DNA from: CAVTJL01 sp963828215 | GTDB taxonomy: Bacteria; Pseudomonadota; Alphaproteobacteria; Geminicoccales; Geminicoccaceae | Direction: 5' to 3' | DNA: 64,000 bases | NCBI GenBank assembly: GCA_963828215.1 | Contig: CAWHFO010000044.1 | Span: 372,001 to 436,000 of the forward strand | Part shown: one piece after another, positions 21,603 through 30,374 of the stretch | Numbering within the stretch: the first letter of the stretch is position 1 | Layout of the letters: each line of letters begins with the position of its first letter | Notes under the pieces: generated by a model | What the model saw: the letters and a program-made list of their open reading frames with translations, nothing else | What the model was told of the DNA's origin: nothing | Databases searched by the model: none | Position numbers and translations under genes: made by a program

Positions 21603-23384
21603 GTGCGGCCCGACACGACACCGGCGACCGCCGCGCCTTCATCGGCAGAGCCGCCGCCGAGGGTGCGCCTCGACAGCCTGAAGGCGCGCTTCGCGCTGCT
21701 CCTGGGCTTGGCGCTCGTCCCGCCGCTGGGCTACTCCGTCTACCAGGCGATCGACGCCTACCTCACCAAGGAGCGGAGCCAGGCGGCCACCGTCGCCAGC
21801 GTCCTCAACGTCATCTCGGGTTACGAGACCGACTTCTTCGTCGCCACGCGCAAGATGCTGGCGAGCATCGCCGCGACCCCTGCGGTCAAGGGCGGGAACG
21901 TGGCCGACTGCGGAAAGCTGCTCTCTCAGCAGATCGCGCAGGGCAGCGACTACGGCAGCATCTCCGTCATCGGCGCCGACGCGAAGGTGACCTGCAGCTC
22001 GACGGCTGCCCTGGTGGGCGCCAGCGTGAGTGACAGGGGCTGGTTCAAGGATCTGCGGTCGGGCCAGAGCTACGTCGTCAGCGGTGTGCTGACGCTCCGC
22101 GACAATGCCGGCCAGGCGATCGTCGCCGCCATTGCCCGCCCCGACCCCGGTCAGGGCGCGTTCGCGGGTGCCGTCGTGGTGACGATCAGGTTGACGGCCT
22201 TCGCCACGGCCGTGCGCAATCTCGATCTCGGCCCGACCAGCGTCGCCTATGTCATCGACAGCGACGGCACGCTCGTCGTCGATCAGAAGGGCGACACGCG
22301 CCCCTACTATATGGGTGCCCCGATGCCGAGCCGCGTCGGCGCGCTCATCGCCGGCGGCGACCGGGAGGTGCGATCCGCCGGCCGCGATGGCCTCGTGCGC
22401 ACCTATGTGGCCAAGGACATCGCCGATGGCGCGCTGTTCGCGGTGGTCGGCCTCCCCTTCAGCAGCCCATGGTCGAGCCTGGATGCGGGCCTCCTGCTCG
22501 GGATCTTCGCCCCGACCGTGATGATGGCCCTGGCCGTGCTGCTGATCTGGCTCGCCAGCGACTATCTGGTGATTCGCCATATCCGGGCGCTGGCCGGGTC
22601 GGCTCGGGCCTACAGCAGGGGCGATCTCCGGGCGCGCCCGGCCTTGGCGGGTGCCTCCGCCGAGCTGCGCGAGCTGGCCCAGACCTTCGGGCGCATGGCC
22701 GAGCGCATCGACAGCCGCGAGCGCGAGCTCAAGGGGACCATCGAGCAGAAGGAGGTGCTGCTCAGGGAGATCCACCACCGGGTCAAGAACAACCTCCAGA
22801 TCGTCACGAGCCTGATCAACCTGCGCTCGCAGGCGATCCAGTCGCCGGCGGCGCGCCAGGTCATGCTCGAGGCGCAGACGCGGATCAAGGCCCTGGCCCT
22901 GGTCCATCGCAATCTCTACGAGCAGGAGGACGTGCAGTCCGTCGAGCTGCACGCCTTCCTGGGCGAGCTCTCCGATATTCTGGCCAGCATCGCCGACCCC
23001 GAGGTCGCGGGCCGGATCGAGGTTCGCAACCGGATCGACCCGACCCGCGTGTCGGCGGATCAGGCCATCCCGATCGCTCTCCTGATCACCGAGGCGCTGA
23101 GCAACGCCTTCAAGCATGCCTATCCGGAAGGCCTCAGCGGCCCGGTCGAGGTCTCCCTCGAGAATTTCGGCGACCACGCCCGTCTCGTCATCTCGGACCA
23201 TGGGGTGGGCTTCCTCGAGAAGCCCGAGGACGCCGACGGGCAGGGCGGCCAGATCGTGGTCCAGCGCGGGATCGGCCTGACGCTCATCGAGCTGCTGGCC
23301 AAGCAGACCGGCGGCACGCTCGACATCGACGGCCGGCGGGGTGTGCGGATCACCCTGGATTTCCCGCTCGCCCGCGCCACATGA
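21603..23384 (+). CDS. Membrane sensor histidine kinase (HisKA_2/HWE-like), likely PhyR kinase
   Basis: A 593-residue kinase with an N-terminal membrane segment (about residues 28-48), a periplasmic Cache-type sensing region (about 50-290), a second membrane segment (about 295-322), a HAMP-like linker and a C-terminal kinase. The phospho-acceptor His lies in LLREIHHRVKNNLQIVTSL (about 391), the form typical for HisKA_2. The ATPase has an N-box in EALSNAFKHAYPEG, a G-box in SDHGVGFLEKPED and a second one in GIGLTLIELLAKQTGG. The GTG at 21603 lies only two bases after AGGAGGG, which overlaps the phyR stop; a GTG at 21663 is an alternative. Position inside the locus argues it phosphorylates PhyR. 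Confidence 0.92.
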   Translation: MRPDTTPATAAPSSAEPPPRVRLDSLKARFALLLGLALVPPLGYSVYQAIDAYLTKERSQAATVASVLNVISGYETDFFVATRKMLASIAATPAVKGGNVADCGKLLSQQIAQGSDYGSISVIGADAKVTCSSTAALVGASVSDRGWFKDLRSGQSYVVSGVLTLRDNAGQAIVAAIARPDPGQGAFAGAVVVTIRLTAFATAVRNLDLGPTSVAYVIDSDGTLVVDQKGDTRPYYMGAPMPSRVGALIAGGDREVRSAGRDGLVRTYVAKDIADGALFAVVGLPFSSPWSSLDAGLLLGIFAPTVMMALAVLLIWLASDYLVIRHIRALAGSARAYSRGDLRARPALAGASAELRELAQTFGRMAERIDSRERELKGTIEQKEVLLREIHHRVKNNLQIVTSLINLRSQAIQSPAARQVMLEAQTRIKALALVHRNLYEQEDVQSVELHAFLGELSDILASIADPEVAGRIEVRNRIDPTRVSADQAIPIALLITEALSNAFKHAYPEGLSGPVEVSLENFGDHARLVISDHGVGFLEKPEDADGQGGQIVVQRGIGLTLIELLAKQTGGTLDIDGRRGVRITLDFPLARAT

Positions 23385-23412
23385 GAAAAACGGGAAAAAC
23401 GCAAAAATCCGG

Positions 23413-23437
23413 GGAACCGTGGCTCTCCGGCGATGTT
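23413..23437 (+). promoter_or_regulatory. Candidate EcfG-dependent promoter upstream of ecfG
   Basis: GGAAC at 23413-23417, 16-base spacer, TGTT at 23434-23437: one mismatch from GGAAC-N16-CGTT. It is preceded by A-tracts between 23385 and 23410 and lies about 40 bp before the ecfG ATG. The 89-bp gap between kinase and sigma genes is otherwise empty, so an internal autoregulated promoter is plausible. Confidence 0.55.
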
Positions 23438-23473
23438 GGTACCCTGGTTGGCACAACAATGGACGGAGGCGTC

Positions 23474-24124
23474 ATGAGCAGCTTTCGCGACGACGTGGCG
23501 GCACTGGTTCCTCACCTCCGGGCCTTCGGGCGCAGCCTGACCGGTGGCGACGTGCATCTCGCGGATGACATCGTCCAGGACACCATCGTCAACGCGTTGC
23601 ACGCGCAGAGCCAGTTCACGCCGGGGACCAACCTCAAGGCCTGGTTGTTCACCATTCTGCGCAATCGCTTCCGCAGTGTCATCACGAGGAAGCACGTCAC
23701 GGCGGAGGTCAGCGAGGACACCGACGGCGGCATCGAGTCGCGCTGGTGGACCCCGGCTCTCCAGGAGAGCAACCTCGAGGTCGAAGCCTTCATGCGCGCC
23801 TTCAGCAGGCTGAGCCCGGCCCACCGGGAGGTGCTGGTCCTGGTGGGTGTCGACGGGCTCCCTTACGAGGAGGTCGCAGAGATCTGCGGGTGTCAGGTCG
23901 GCACGATCAAGAGCCGCGTGAGTCGCGCCCGCAGCATCCTCAAGGCGATGCTACTGGAGGGTGAGCTTCCGGTCGACGAGCGGCGCGTGGTCGCCCATCT
24001 CCCGATCGCGCGCCGGCTTGCGGACGACCCCGTGGCGGTGCGTGCCGCCTCGGCCCATGCTCCTTTCGCGAGGCCGACAGGGGCCTCGCCGTCGTCCACC
24101 TCGCATGTCGGTCTGCTCAACTGA
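23474..24124 (+). CDS. ecfG: General stress response sigma factor EcfG (RpoE-like ECF sigma)
   Basis: A 216-residue ECF sigma factor. Region 2 is at about residues 8-70 (ADDIVQDTIVNALHAQSQF then NLKAWLFTILRNRFRS, the core-binding and -10-recognition helices). Region 4 is at about 105-160 (LSPAHREVLVLVGVDG, YEEVAEICGCQVGTIKSRV), recognising the -35 element. A tail of about 45 residues rich in Ala and Pro follows and is not part of the fold. The start at 23474 (MSSFRDDVAALV) has GGAGG five bases upstream, which favours it over an ATG at 23459. The locus order nepR-phyR-kinase-ecfG on one strand identifies it as EcfG. Confidence 0.94.
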   Translation: MSSFRDDVAALVPHLRAFGRSLTGGDVHLADDIVQDTIVNALHAQSQFTPGTNLKAWLFTILRNRFRSVITRKHVTAEVSEDTDGGIESRWWTPALQESNLEVEAFMRAFSRLSPAHREVLVLVGVDGLPYEEVAEICGCQVGTIKSRVSRARSILKAMLLEGELPVDERRVVAHLPIARRLADDPVAVRAASAHAPFARPTGASPSSTSHVGLLN

Positions 24125-24159
24125 CGGCCAGCCGCCAGGCACCTGTCTGATATCCGACG

Positions 24160-24191
24160 AAAGGGGGCGCTCGACGAGAGCGCCCCCCTTT
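24160..24191. terminator. Bidirectional rho-independent terminator
   Basis: AAAGGGGGCGCTC (24160-24172), a five-base loop and GAGCGCCCCCCTTT (24178-24191) form a strong stem flanked by A and T runs on both sides. It sits between the convergent ecfG (stop 24124) and the small gene ending at 24243, and would serve both. Confidence 0.85.
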
Positions 24192-24242
24192 CCCGTTGGC
24201 GCCCACGCCGGGGCGCGCGTCGCGCCGGTCGCCCGGCAGCGC

Positions 24243-24692
24243 TCAGGCGAGCATGGCGATCGGCGAGGCCTCGGTGCTCATGAAGACGGCGAGCGCGCGC
24301 TCGTGGGTGCGAAGCCGCAGCAGCGACAGGGCGGCGAGATCGACCAGGCCGGAGCCGAGCTCGGCGGCCGCCTCGACGGCGTCGCTCAGCTCCTGCTCCA
24401 GCGCCCGGGTCGCCTCGATCGCGACCGCGAGGCGCCCGGAAAAGCTCTGAAGGGTGGGCTGATCGCCGGAATCCCGGATCGCGTCCCCTGCCTCGGAAGG
24501 CAGCACGCCCTGCGCGAGCAGAGCCTGAACCACCTGCTCGACCATCAGGACGAGGACGCCGTGGAAGTCCTTGAGCTGCTCGGTCCAGGCCGGCTCCGGG
24601 CTCGCCAGATAGGCCGAGGCGACCGCCCCGGCGGCGATCTGGGCCTTGCCCGCGATCTCGAGGAGGCAACTGATCTCGGCGCGTCGGCTCAT
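24243..24692 (-). CDS. Hypothetical small helical protein
   Basis: A 149-residue soluble protein of unknown family. It is almost entirely alpha-helical by composition (Ala, Leu, Glu, Gln rich), without signal peptide, Cys pairs or known motif. Its central part (QLKDFHGVLVLMVEQVVQAL) and the stretch ALEQELSDAVEAAAELGSGL look amphipathic, as in small helical-bundle proteins. The start at 24692 (MSRRAEISCLLEI) is preceded by GGGGGAGG; an ATG six codons upstream is less likely. It converges on ecfG across a terminator, so it is a separate unit. Codon use is like the neighbours, which supports it being real. Confidence 0.6.
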   Translation of the reverse strand: MSRRAEISCLLEIAGKAQIAAGAVASAYLASPEPAWTEQLKDFHGVLVLMVEQVVQALLAQGVLPSEAGDAIRDSGDQPTLQSFSGRLAVAIEATRALEQELSDAVEAAAELGSGLVDLAALSLLRLRTHERALAVFMSTEASPIAMLA

Positions 24693-24814
24693 CCTCGCCT
24701 CCCCCGGCAAAACGGTCGACGCATGAACGTCCCGGCCTGCGTCCGGTTCCTTTCCGCCCGCCCTGGGACCATCATGGCCCCGCTCCTCGGGCGGTATGGC
24801 GTGGAAGGCAGGGA

Positions 24815-25575
24815 ATGGCCCCGATCGATCGCGTCGTCCTGGTCACCGGCGCCGCCAGCGGGATCGGGGCGGCCCTCTGCCGGCGTGTGGCGGCGCCGGC
24901 GGTCAGGGTCTCGTCCTGCACACCAGGAGCCGCCGGGACGCAGCTCGAGCGGGTGGCCGAGGCCGCGACCGCCGGCGGGGCCGTCTGTCGCCTGGTCATG
25001 GGCGATCTCGGGGAGCCGGAGACGGCGCTCGTCTGGTCGGAACGGCCGTCGACGGGTTCGGCCGGCTCGACGCGCTGGTGGCCAATGCCGGCTTCGCCGA
25101 CCGGCGCCCGATCGACCAGCTCGGGGACGCGGACCTCGCCCGCTCGCTCGATCCGATGCTCGGCGGCTTCTTTCGTCTCGCCCGCGCGGCCCTGCCCCAT
25201 CTGCGGCGCTCGCCGGCCGGGCGGATCGTCGCGCTCAGCTCCTTCGTGGCGCACGTCTTCCGGCTGGGCGGCACGGCCTTCCCGGCCTCGGCGGCGGCCC
25301 GGGGCGGCCTCGAGGCGCTGGCCCGCTCGCTGGCCGCCCAGCTGGCGCCCGACGGCGTCACCGTGAACTGCGTCGTGCCCGGCTACATCCGGAAGGACGC
25401 CGGTGCGGGGGCGGCGCTCGACGAGGCGGGCCGGGAGCGGGCGCAGACGCAGGTCCCCCTGGGCCGGCTGGGCGAGCCCGCCGAGGTGGCCGCGGCCATC
25501 GCCTTCCTGCTCGGCCCCGACGCCGCCTACATCACCGGGCAGTCCATCCACGTCGACGGCGGGCTAACGCTCTGA
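24815..25575 (+). pseudogene. Short-chain dehydrogenase/reductase, frame broken and catalytic Tyr/Lys replaced
   Basis: An SDR of about 252 residues. The N-terminal cofactor motif TGAASGIGAALCRR (from 24815, MAPIDRVVLVTG) is in one frame and the rest, from LVGTAVDGFGRLDALVANAG to GQSIHVDGGLTL, in another. A surplus base near 25030 joins them, and the stretch between about 24900 and 24950 reads better in the second frame, so there are probably three breaks. Where SDRs have Tyr-x-x-x-Lys this protein has Phe-x-x-x-Ala (FPASAAARGGLEAL), although the preceding Ser (VALSSF) and the NAG motif are kept. It may be a non-classical or inactive SDR. It converges on the S10-like gene, overlapping by 12 bp. 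Confidence 0.78.
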
Positions 25576-27213
25576 GCCGGCTGCCGGGGCCGCCGGCACG
25601 ATCCGGGCGAAGAGGGCCCGGGCGTCGGCCGAGAAGGCATCGAGGGCCGCGGCATGCGTGTAGAACATGTGCCCGCCCTCGTAGCGCTCCAGCTCGATCC
25701 GGCCGCGCGCCTCCGGGTCGAGCGCCATCTGGTCGACGATGAACCGGCTGGCGAGATAGGGCGTCACGAGGTCGTAGAGCCCGTGCGCGACCAGCGCCAG
25801 GAGGCCGGGCTGGGTGACGAGGGCGTGCGCCAGGTCGTCGGCGGCGCCGGCACGGCCCTGGCCGCCGCCCTGCTCGCCGCCCCAGCTCCAGTGCCGGTTC
25901 GTCTCGCCGTTCAGCACCACATAGGGGAGGTCGGTCCGCACCTGCAGCTCGCTCCGGGCATAGTCCACGAAGGCCGCCGTCAGGAGGGAGCCCACCTGGG
26001 TCAGCAGGATCCCGGCACCGCGCAGGCTGTCGCTGCCGGGGCTGGGGTCGGGGCTGTCGAGCGACACGTCATAGGGGCTCACGATCCGCGTCTGGCCCTG
26101 GAGCAGCTCCTTGGCATAGCGGCCGATCGTGATCCGCCCCGCGGCCCGGGCCACCACGTCCTCGGGCAGGCCTGCGTAGCGGGCTTCCTCCGCGTAGAGC
26201 TGGCGTTGCGCCGCCGGCGCCATGCCGGCGCCCTCCGCGAGCCCGGGCAGGAGGTCCTGGAGCGCAAAACGCTCGACCTCCGCCAGCGCGGCGCCGGGCG
26301 GGTCGTCGGCCGACGGCGACCAGCGGCCGTGCAGCCGGGCGCCCGCGGCCATCGTCGGCAGCCGGAGGACCCAGGGCATGAGCTGGTAGCGGTCATTGTC
26401 CTGCATCGAGAGCTCGAGCGCCGGGGAGATCATGACGATGGCGCTCGGCGCCACGCCGAAATCGTGGGGCAGGAGGTCGGCCAGGGCGGCGGCCCGGAAG
26501 CCGCCATAGCTCTCGCCGACGATCGCCTTGGGCGACAGCCAGCGGCCGTGATCGGCCAGGAAGCGGCTGATGAAGCCGCCCAGCGACTGGAGGTCGGCCT
26601 GCCGGCTCCAGAACGACCGCTCCGTCTTGTCGGCGTCGGGCCCGGGCACCGCCCGGCTGTAGCCCGTGCCGACCGGGTCGATGAACACGAGGTCGGTGAA
26701 GGCCAGCCAGGTCGCGGGATTGACCTCCAGCCGGGCCGGTGGCGAGGGCGCCCCGCCGTCCGGCAGGAAGGCGATGCGCTTGGGCCCGAGGGCCCCGAGA
26801 TGCAAAAACGCCGAGGCGGCGCCCGGACCGCCGTTGAACGCGAAGCTGATCGGCCGGATCTTCGGATCGGCGCCGTCGAGCGCATAGGCCACGTAGAACA
26901 TCTCGGCCTTGGCGGCCTCGGGCGGGCCGGGCACGGGCAGGGTTCCCGCCTCCGCCGTGTAGGCCAGGGTGTGCCCGCCGATCTCGATCGTGTGGTGGGT
27001 GACCGCGGGCGCGATCGCCACGCTGGTCGGCCCGCCCGTCTCGGCCGCTTTCGCCGGCCCGGTCGGCGCGGTCTCGGCCGACGCCGCCGCGTCGGCAGGA
27101 GCGCCAGCAGAAGGAGCGCCAAGGCGAGCTGCCGCAGCCGGGGAGCCTCCTATCACTCGGCAGCCTCGAAGCTCGGGGCCGATCTCCTCGTCGCGCACGC
27201 CGCCCCCCTTCAC
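25564..27213 (-). CDS. Serine carboxypeptidase-like protein (peptidase S10 family)
   Basis: An alpha/beta-hydrolase of the S10 type, about 540 residues. The oxyanion-hole block is FAFNGGPGAASAFLHLGALG, the nucleophile is the Ser of AIVGESYGGFRAA (about residue 233), the acid is the Asp in VAHGLYDLVTPYLASRF and the base the His in YEGGHMFYTHAAA, so the triad is complete. Mature sequence begins about residue 45. The N-terminus is uncertain: the GTG at 27213 yields a polar leader, while an adjacent frame encodes a good signal peptide core (LRQLALALLLLALLP) just before the mature part, which suggests a frame break near 27090. The protein is probably secreted to the periplasm. Confidence 0.85.
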   Translation of the reverse strand: MKGGGVRDEEIGPELRGCRVIGGSPAAAARLGAPSAGAPADAAASAETAPTGPAKAAETGGPTSVAIAPAVTHHTIEIGGHTLAYTAEAGTLPVPGPPEAAKAEMFYVAYALDGADPKIRPISFAFNGGPGAASAFLHLGALGPKRIAFLPDGGAPSPPARLEVNPATWLAFTDLVFIDPVGTGYSRAVPGPDADKTERSFWSRQADLQSLGGFISRFLADHGRWLSPKAIVGESYGGFRAAALADLLPHDFGVAPSAIVMISPALELSMQDNDRYQLMPWVLRLPTMAAGARLHGRWSPSADDPPGAALAEVERFALQDLLPGLAEGAGMAPAAQRQLYAEEARYAGLPEDVVARAAGRITIGRYAKELLQGQTRIVSPYDVSLDSPDPSPGSDSLRGAGILLTQVGSLLTAAFVDYARSELQVRTDLPYVVLNGETNRHWSWGGEQGGGQGRAGAADDLAHALVTQPGLLALVAHGLYDLVTPYLASRFIVDQMALDPEARGRIELERYEGGHMFYTHAAALDAFSADARALFARIVPAAPAAGSER

Positions 27214-27498
27214 CGGTCATTGCCCCGCCAAGACCTGCAAGGAGATCGCGCGATATCAAGGCCCATCGGCTCGGCGGTGCGGCCTCGGCGGGCCGCGCGG
27301 GCGCTGCCGCCCTGCCCGGCGCCACCTACGGGCGCCGGCGTGCCCTCGGCCCCGGACGATGCCACCCCAACGGCGCTTCGGAGCGTCTGGTTCCCCACCT
27401 GCCCGATCAGGCTTCAACCCCACGCTCGCTTGACGCGGCGCGCCGGATGAGGGCAGACCAGGGGCAACAGCCGATCGACGATCAGGGAGAGAGAAGCC

Positions 27499-28500
27499 AT
27501 GCGCACCGTCGCGCTCGAGATCGCCGCGTTCGCGCTCGCCGTCGGCGGGCTGGCGGCCGACGCCGCCGCTGCCGATGTCACGCTGAAGGCCTCGCACCAG
27601 TTTCCCGGCGGCAAGGGCGACGTCCGGGACGAGATGGTCCAGATCATCGCACGGGAGGCGAAGAGCGCCGACGTCGGCCTCGACATCCAGGTCTATCCCG
27701 GTGCCTCGCTGGTCAAGGCGCAGGACCAGTGGCAGGCGCTGCAGCGCGGCCAGATCGACATCTCGTCCTTTCCGCTCGACTATGCGAGCGGGCGGGTGCC
27801 GGCCTTCGGGGCCACGCTGATGCCCGGGCTCGTGCTCAGCCACGAGCGGGCCGCCCGGCTCGACAAGTCGCCCTTCATGGCCGACATCAAGAAGGAGATC
27901 GAGGCGAACGGCATCATGGTGCTGGCCGACGCCTGGCTCGCCGGCGCCTTCGGCAGCAAGGACAAGTGCATCCTCGAGCCGGACGACGCCAAGGGCCTGA
28001 AGGTCCGCTCGGCCGGCGCCACCTTCGCCGACATGTGGGCCGGGGCGGGCGCCTCGGTGGTCGGCATCCCCTCGAACGAGGTCTACAACGCGCTGCAGAC
28101 CGGGGTGGTCGACGCGACCGACACCTCGACCGGCAGCTTCGTCTCGTTCCGGCTCTACGAGCAGCTCAAGTGCGTCACCGCCCCCGGCGACAACGCGCTG
28201 TGGTTCATGTACGAGCCCGTGCTGATGTCGAAGCGCAGCTTCGATCATCTGGACAAGAAGCAGCAGGACGCCATCCTGGCGGGCGCCGCCAAGGCCGAAG
28301 CCTATTTCGCGGCACAGAGCAAGAAGCTCGACGAGGACTTCGTCGCCGCCTTCGAGAAGGCCGGGGTCAAGGTCGTCACCATGACGCCCGAGCAGGTCAA
28401 GATGTGGCAGGCGGTCGCCAAGGACACGTCCTACAAGACCTTCGCCAAGCAGGTGCCGGACGGCCAGAAGCTGATCGACGAGGCGCTGGCGGTCCAGTAG
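27499..28500 (+). CDS. dctP: TRAP transporter solute-binding protein DctP
   Basis: Periplasmic receptor of a TRAP transporter, 333 residues, with a signal peptide ending near AADAAAA (residues 1-25). The mature protein begins DVTLKASHQFPGG and has the DctP blocks QVYPGASLVKAQDQWQAL, LKVRSAGATFADMWAGAGA (with the substrate-binding Arg) and PSNEVYNALQTGVVDATDT. The start follows GGGAGAGAGA. It is the first gene of dctP-dctQ-dctM, followed by a malonyl-CoA synthetase-like ligase, which suggests a dicarboxylate such as malonate as substrate; this is inferred from context. Confidence 0.94.
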   Translation: MRTVALEIAAFALAVGGLAADAAAADVTLKASHQFPGGKGDVRDEMVQIIAREAKSADVGLDIQVYPGASLVKAQDQWQALQRGQIDISSFPLDYASGRVPAFGATLMPGLVLSHERAARLDKSPFMADIKKEIEANGIMVLADAWLAGAFGSKDKCILEPDDAKGLKVRSAGATFADMWAGAGASVVGIPSNEVYNALQTGVVDATDTSTGSFVSFRLYEQLKCVTAPGDNALWFMYEPVLMSKRSFDHLDKKQQDAILAGAAKAEAYFAAQSKKLDEDFVAAFEKAGVKVVTMTPEQVKMWQAVAKDTSYKTFAKQVPDGQKLIDEALAVQ

Positions 28501-28516
28501 GGGCCGGGCCGCATCG

Positions 28517-29035
28517 ATGGAGCGATTCGCCGCCGTCGTCGAGGCGCTCTCGCGGCTGGCCGGCTACGTCGCGGTCGCTCTGATCGTCGCCGCGGTGGCG
28601 GTCGTCTGCCAGCTCCTGTTCGTCCGCTTCGTCCTGGGCGAGGCGGCGTTCTGGCAGAACGAGTTCGTCACCTTCAGCCTCGTCGCCGCCACCTTCCTGG
28701 GCGCTCCCTACGTGCTGCTCACCGGCGGCCACGTGAACGTCGACCTCGTGCCCCACTATCTGCCGCCCCGGGCGCGGCGGGCCCTGGCGCTGCTGGCCGG
28801 CCTCGTCGGGATCGGCTTCTGCGCGGTGGTGTTCTGGACCAGCCTGCCCTGGTGGTGGGAGGCCTGGAGCAAGGGCTTCACCACCAGCACCCTGTGGCGG
28901 GCCCGGCTCTTCATCCCCTACGCCTCGGTGCCGGTCGGGATGGGGCTCCTGATCCTCCAGTACGTGGTCGAGATCTGGGCCGTCGCCGTCGGCCGGCGGC
29001 CGCCCTTCGGGATAGAGGACGGCGACGGGCGGTGA
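28517..29035 (+). CDS. dctQ: TRAP transporter small permease DctQ
   Basis: A 172-residue membrane protein with four predicted helices (about residues 15-37, 50-70, 88-110 and 132-155). The stretch AFWQNEFVTFSLVAATFLGAPY with a loop GGHVNVDLVPHYL is the usual DctQ signature, including the polar residues between helices 2 and 3. It begins 16 bp after dctP and its stop overlaps the GTG of dctM by four bases (GTGA), so the three are co-translated. Confidence 0.92.
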   Translation: MERFAAVVEALSRLAGYVAVALIVAAVAVVCQLLFVRFVLGEAAFWQNEFVTFSLVAATFLGAPYVLLTGGHVNVDLVPHYLPPRARRALALLAGLVGIGFCAVVFWTSLPWWWEAWSKGFTTSTLWRARLFIPYASVPVGMGLLILQYVVEIWAVAVGRRPPFGIEDGDGR

Positions 29036-30345
29036 GCGAGCTCCATCTCGGTCTCCTGATCTGCGGGATCACGCTCGTCGTGCTCGCGACCGGCGTGCCG
29101 GTGGCCTTCGGCCTCGGCGCGGTGGCGCTGGCCTTCATCGGCCTGCACGACGGCTGGAACGGCCTCGCCTTCACCGCCGACACGCTCTTCGGCGGGCTCG
29201 ACGACTTCACGCTCGTCTCGATCCCGATGTTCGTCCTGATGGGCGCCGCCGTGGCCTCGTCCAGGGCCGGCAGCGACCTCTACGAGGCGCTGGCCCGCTG
29301 GCTGCACCGCGTGCCCGGCAGCCTCGTGATCGCCAACATCGGCGCCTGCGCCCTCTTCGCCGCGCTGACCGGCTCGTCGCCCGCCACCTGCGCCGCGATC
29401 GGCAAGATGGGCATTCCCGAGATGCGGGCCCGCGGCTATGCCGCCGACCTCGCCACCGGCTCGATCGCCGCAGGCGGCACGCTCGGCATCCTCATCCCGC
29501 CCTCGATCACGATGATCCTCTACGGCATCGCCAGCGAGACCTCGATCGGCCGCCTGTTCCTCGCCGGCGTGCTGCCCGGCCTCCTGCTGACCGGGCTCTT
29601 CATCCTCTGGGCGCTGTTCCTGAGCTGGCGGCGCGGCACGCTCGCCGGCGCCGCCCGCCGCTACAGCCTGGCCGAGCAGCTGGCGGTGGTGCCGCGCGTG
29701 CTGCCCTTCCTCCTGGTCATCGTCGGCGTCGTCTACGCGCTCTACGGCGGCATCGCCACGCCGTCCGAGGCGGCGGGCGTGGGCGCCGTGCTCTGCCTCC
29801 TCCTCGTCGTCCTGATCTACGGCCTCTGGCGGCCGGCCGACCTCTGGCCGATCTTCCGGGACACGCTCCGCGAGTCGGTGATGATCCTGATGATCATCGG
29901 CACCTCGATCCTCTTCGGCTACATGCTGACCAGCCTCTACGTCACCCAGTCGGTCGCCGCCTGGATCGGCGGGCTCGAGGTCGGCCGCTGGGTGCTCCTC
30001 GGCTGGATCAACGTCTTTCTGCTCGTGGCCGGCTGCTTCCTGCCGCCCGCCGCGATCATCCTGATGACCACGCCGATCCTCCTGCCGATCATCACGGCCG
30101 CCGGCTTCGACCCGATCTGGTTCGGCGTCATCCTGACGCTCAACATGGAGCTCGGCTTGATCACGCCGCCCGTCGGGCTCAATCTCTATGTCATCAATGG
30201 CATCGTGCCGGACGTCCGGCTGCCGACCGTGCTCTGGGGATCGCTGCCGTTCATGCTCTGCATGGTGGTGGCGATGGTCATCCTCTGCATCTTCCCGGGC
30301 ATCGCCACCTGGCTGCCGACCGCCCTGATGGGCACGGCTCTCTGA
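29032..30345 (+). CDS. dctM: TRAP transporter large permease DctM
   Basis: The transport subunit of the TRAP system, 437 residues with about 12 membrane helices. Family blocks include the reentrant-loop region FAALTGSSPATCAAIGKMGIP, AAGGTLGILIPPSITMILYG and the C-terminal NMELGLITPPVGLNLYVING. The start is the GTG at 29032 that overlaps the dctQ stop; the frame stays open 60 codons upstream but only as a shadow of dctQ. Uptake is driven by sodium or proton gradient in this family. Confidence 0.94.
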   Translation: MSELHLGLLICGITLVVLATGVPVAFGLGAVALAFIGLHDGWNGLAFTADTLFGGLDDFTLVSIPMFVLMGAAVASSRAGSDLYEALARWLHRVPGSLVIANIGACALFAALTGSSPATCAAIGKMGIPEMRARGYAADLATGSIAAGGTLGILIPPSITMILYGIASETSIGRLFLAGVLPGLLLTGLFILWALFLSWRRGTLAGAARRYSLAEQLAVVPRVLPFLLVIVGVVYALYGGIATPSEAAGVGAVLCLLLVVLIYGLWRPADLWPIFRDTLRESVMILMIIGTSILFGYMLTSLYVTQSVAAWIGGLEVGRWVLLGWINVFLLVAGCFLPPAAIILMTTPILLPIITAAGFDPIWFGVILTLNMELGLITPPVGLNLYVINGIVPDVRLPTVLWGSLPFMLCMVVAMVILCIFPGIATWLPTALMGTAL

Positions 30346-30374
30346 TTCTTCCGCTTTCGGATCCTGGTCTCGAC

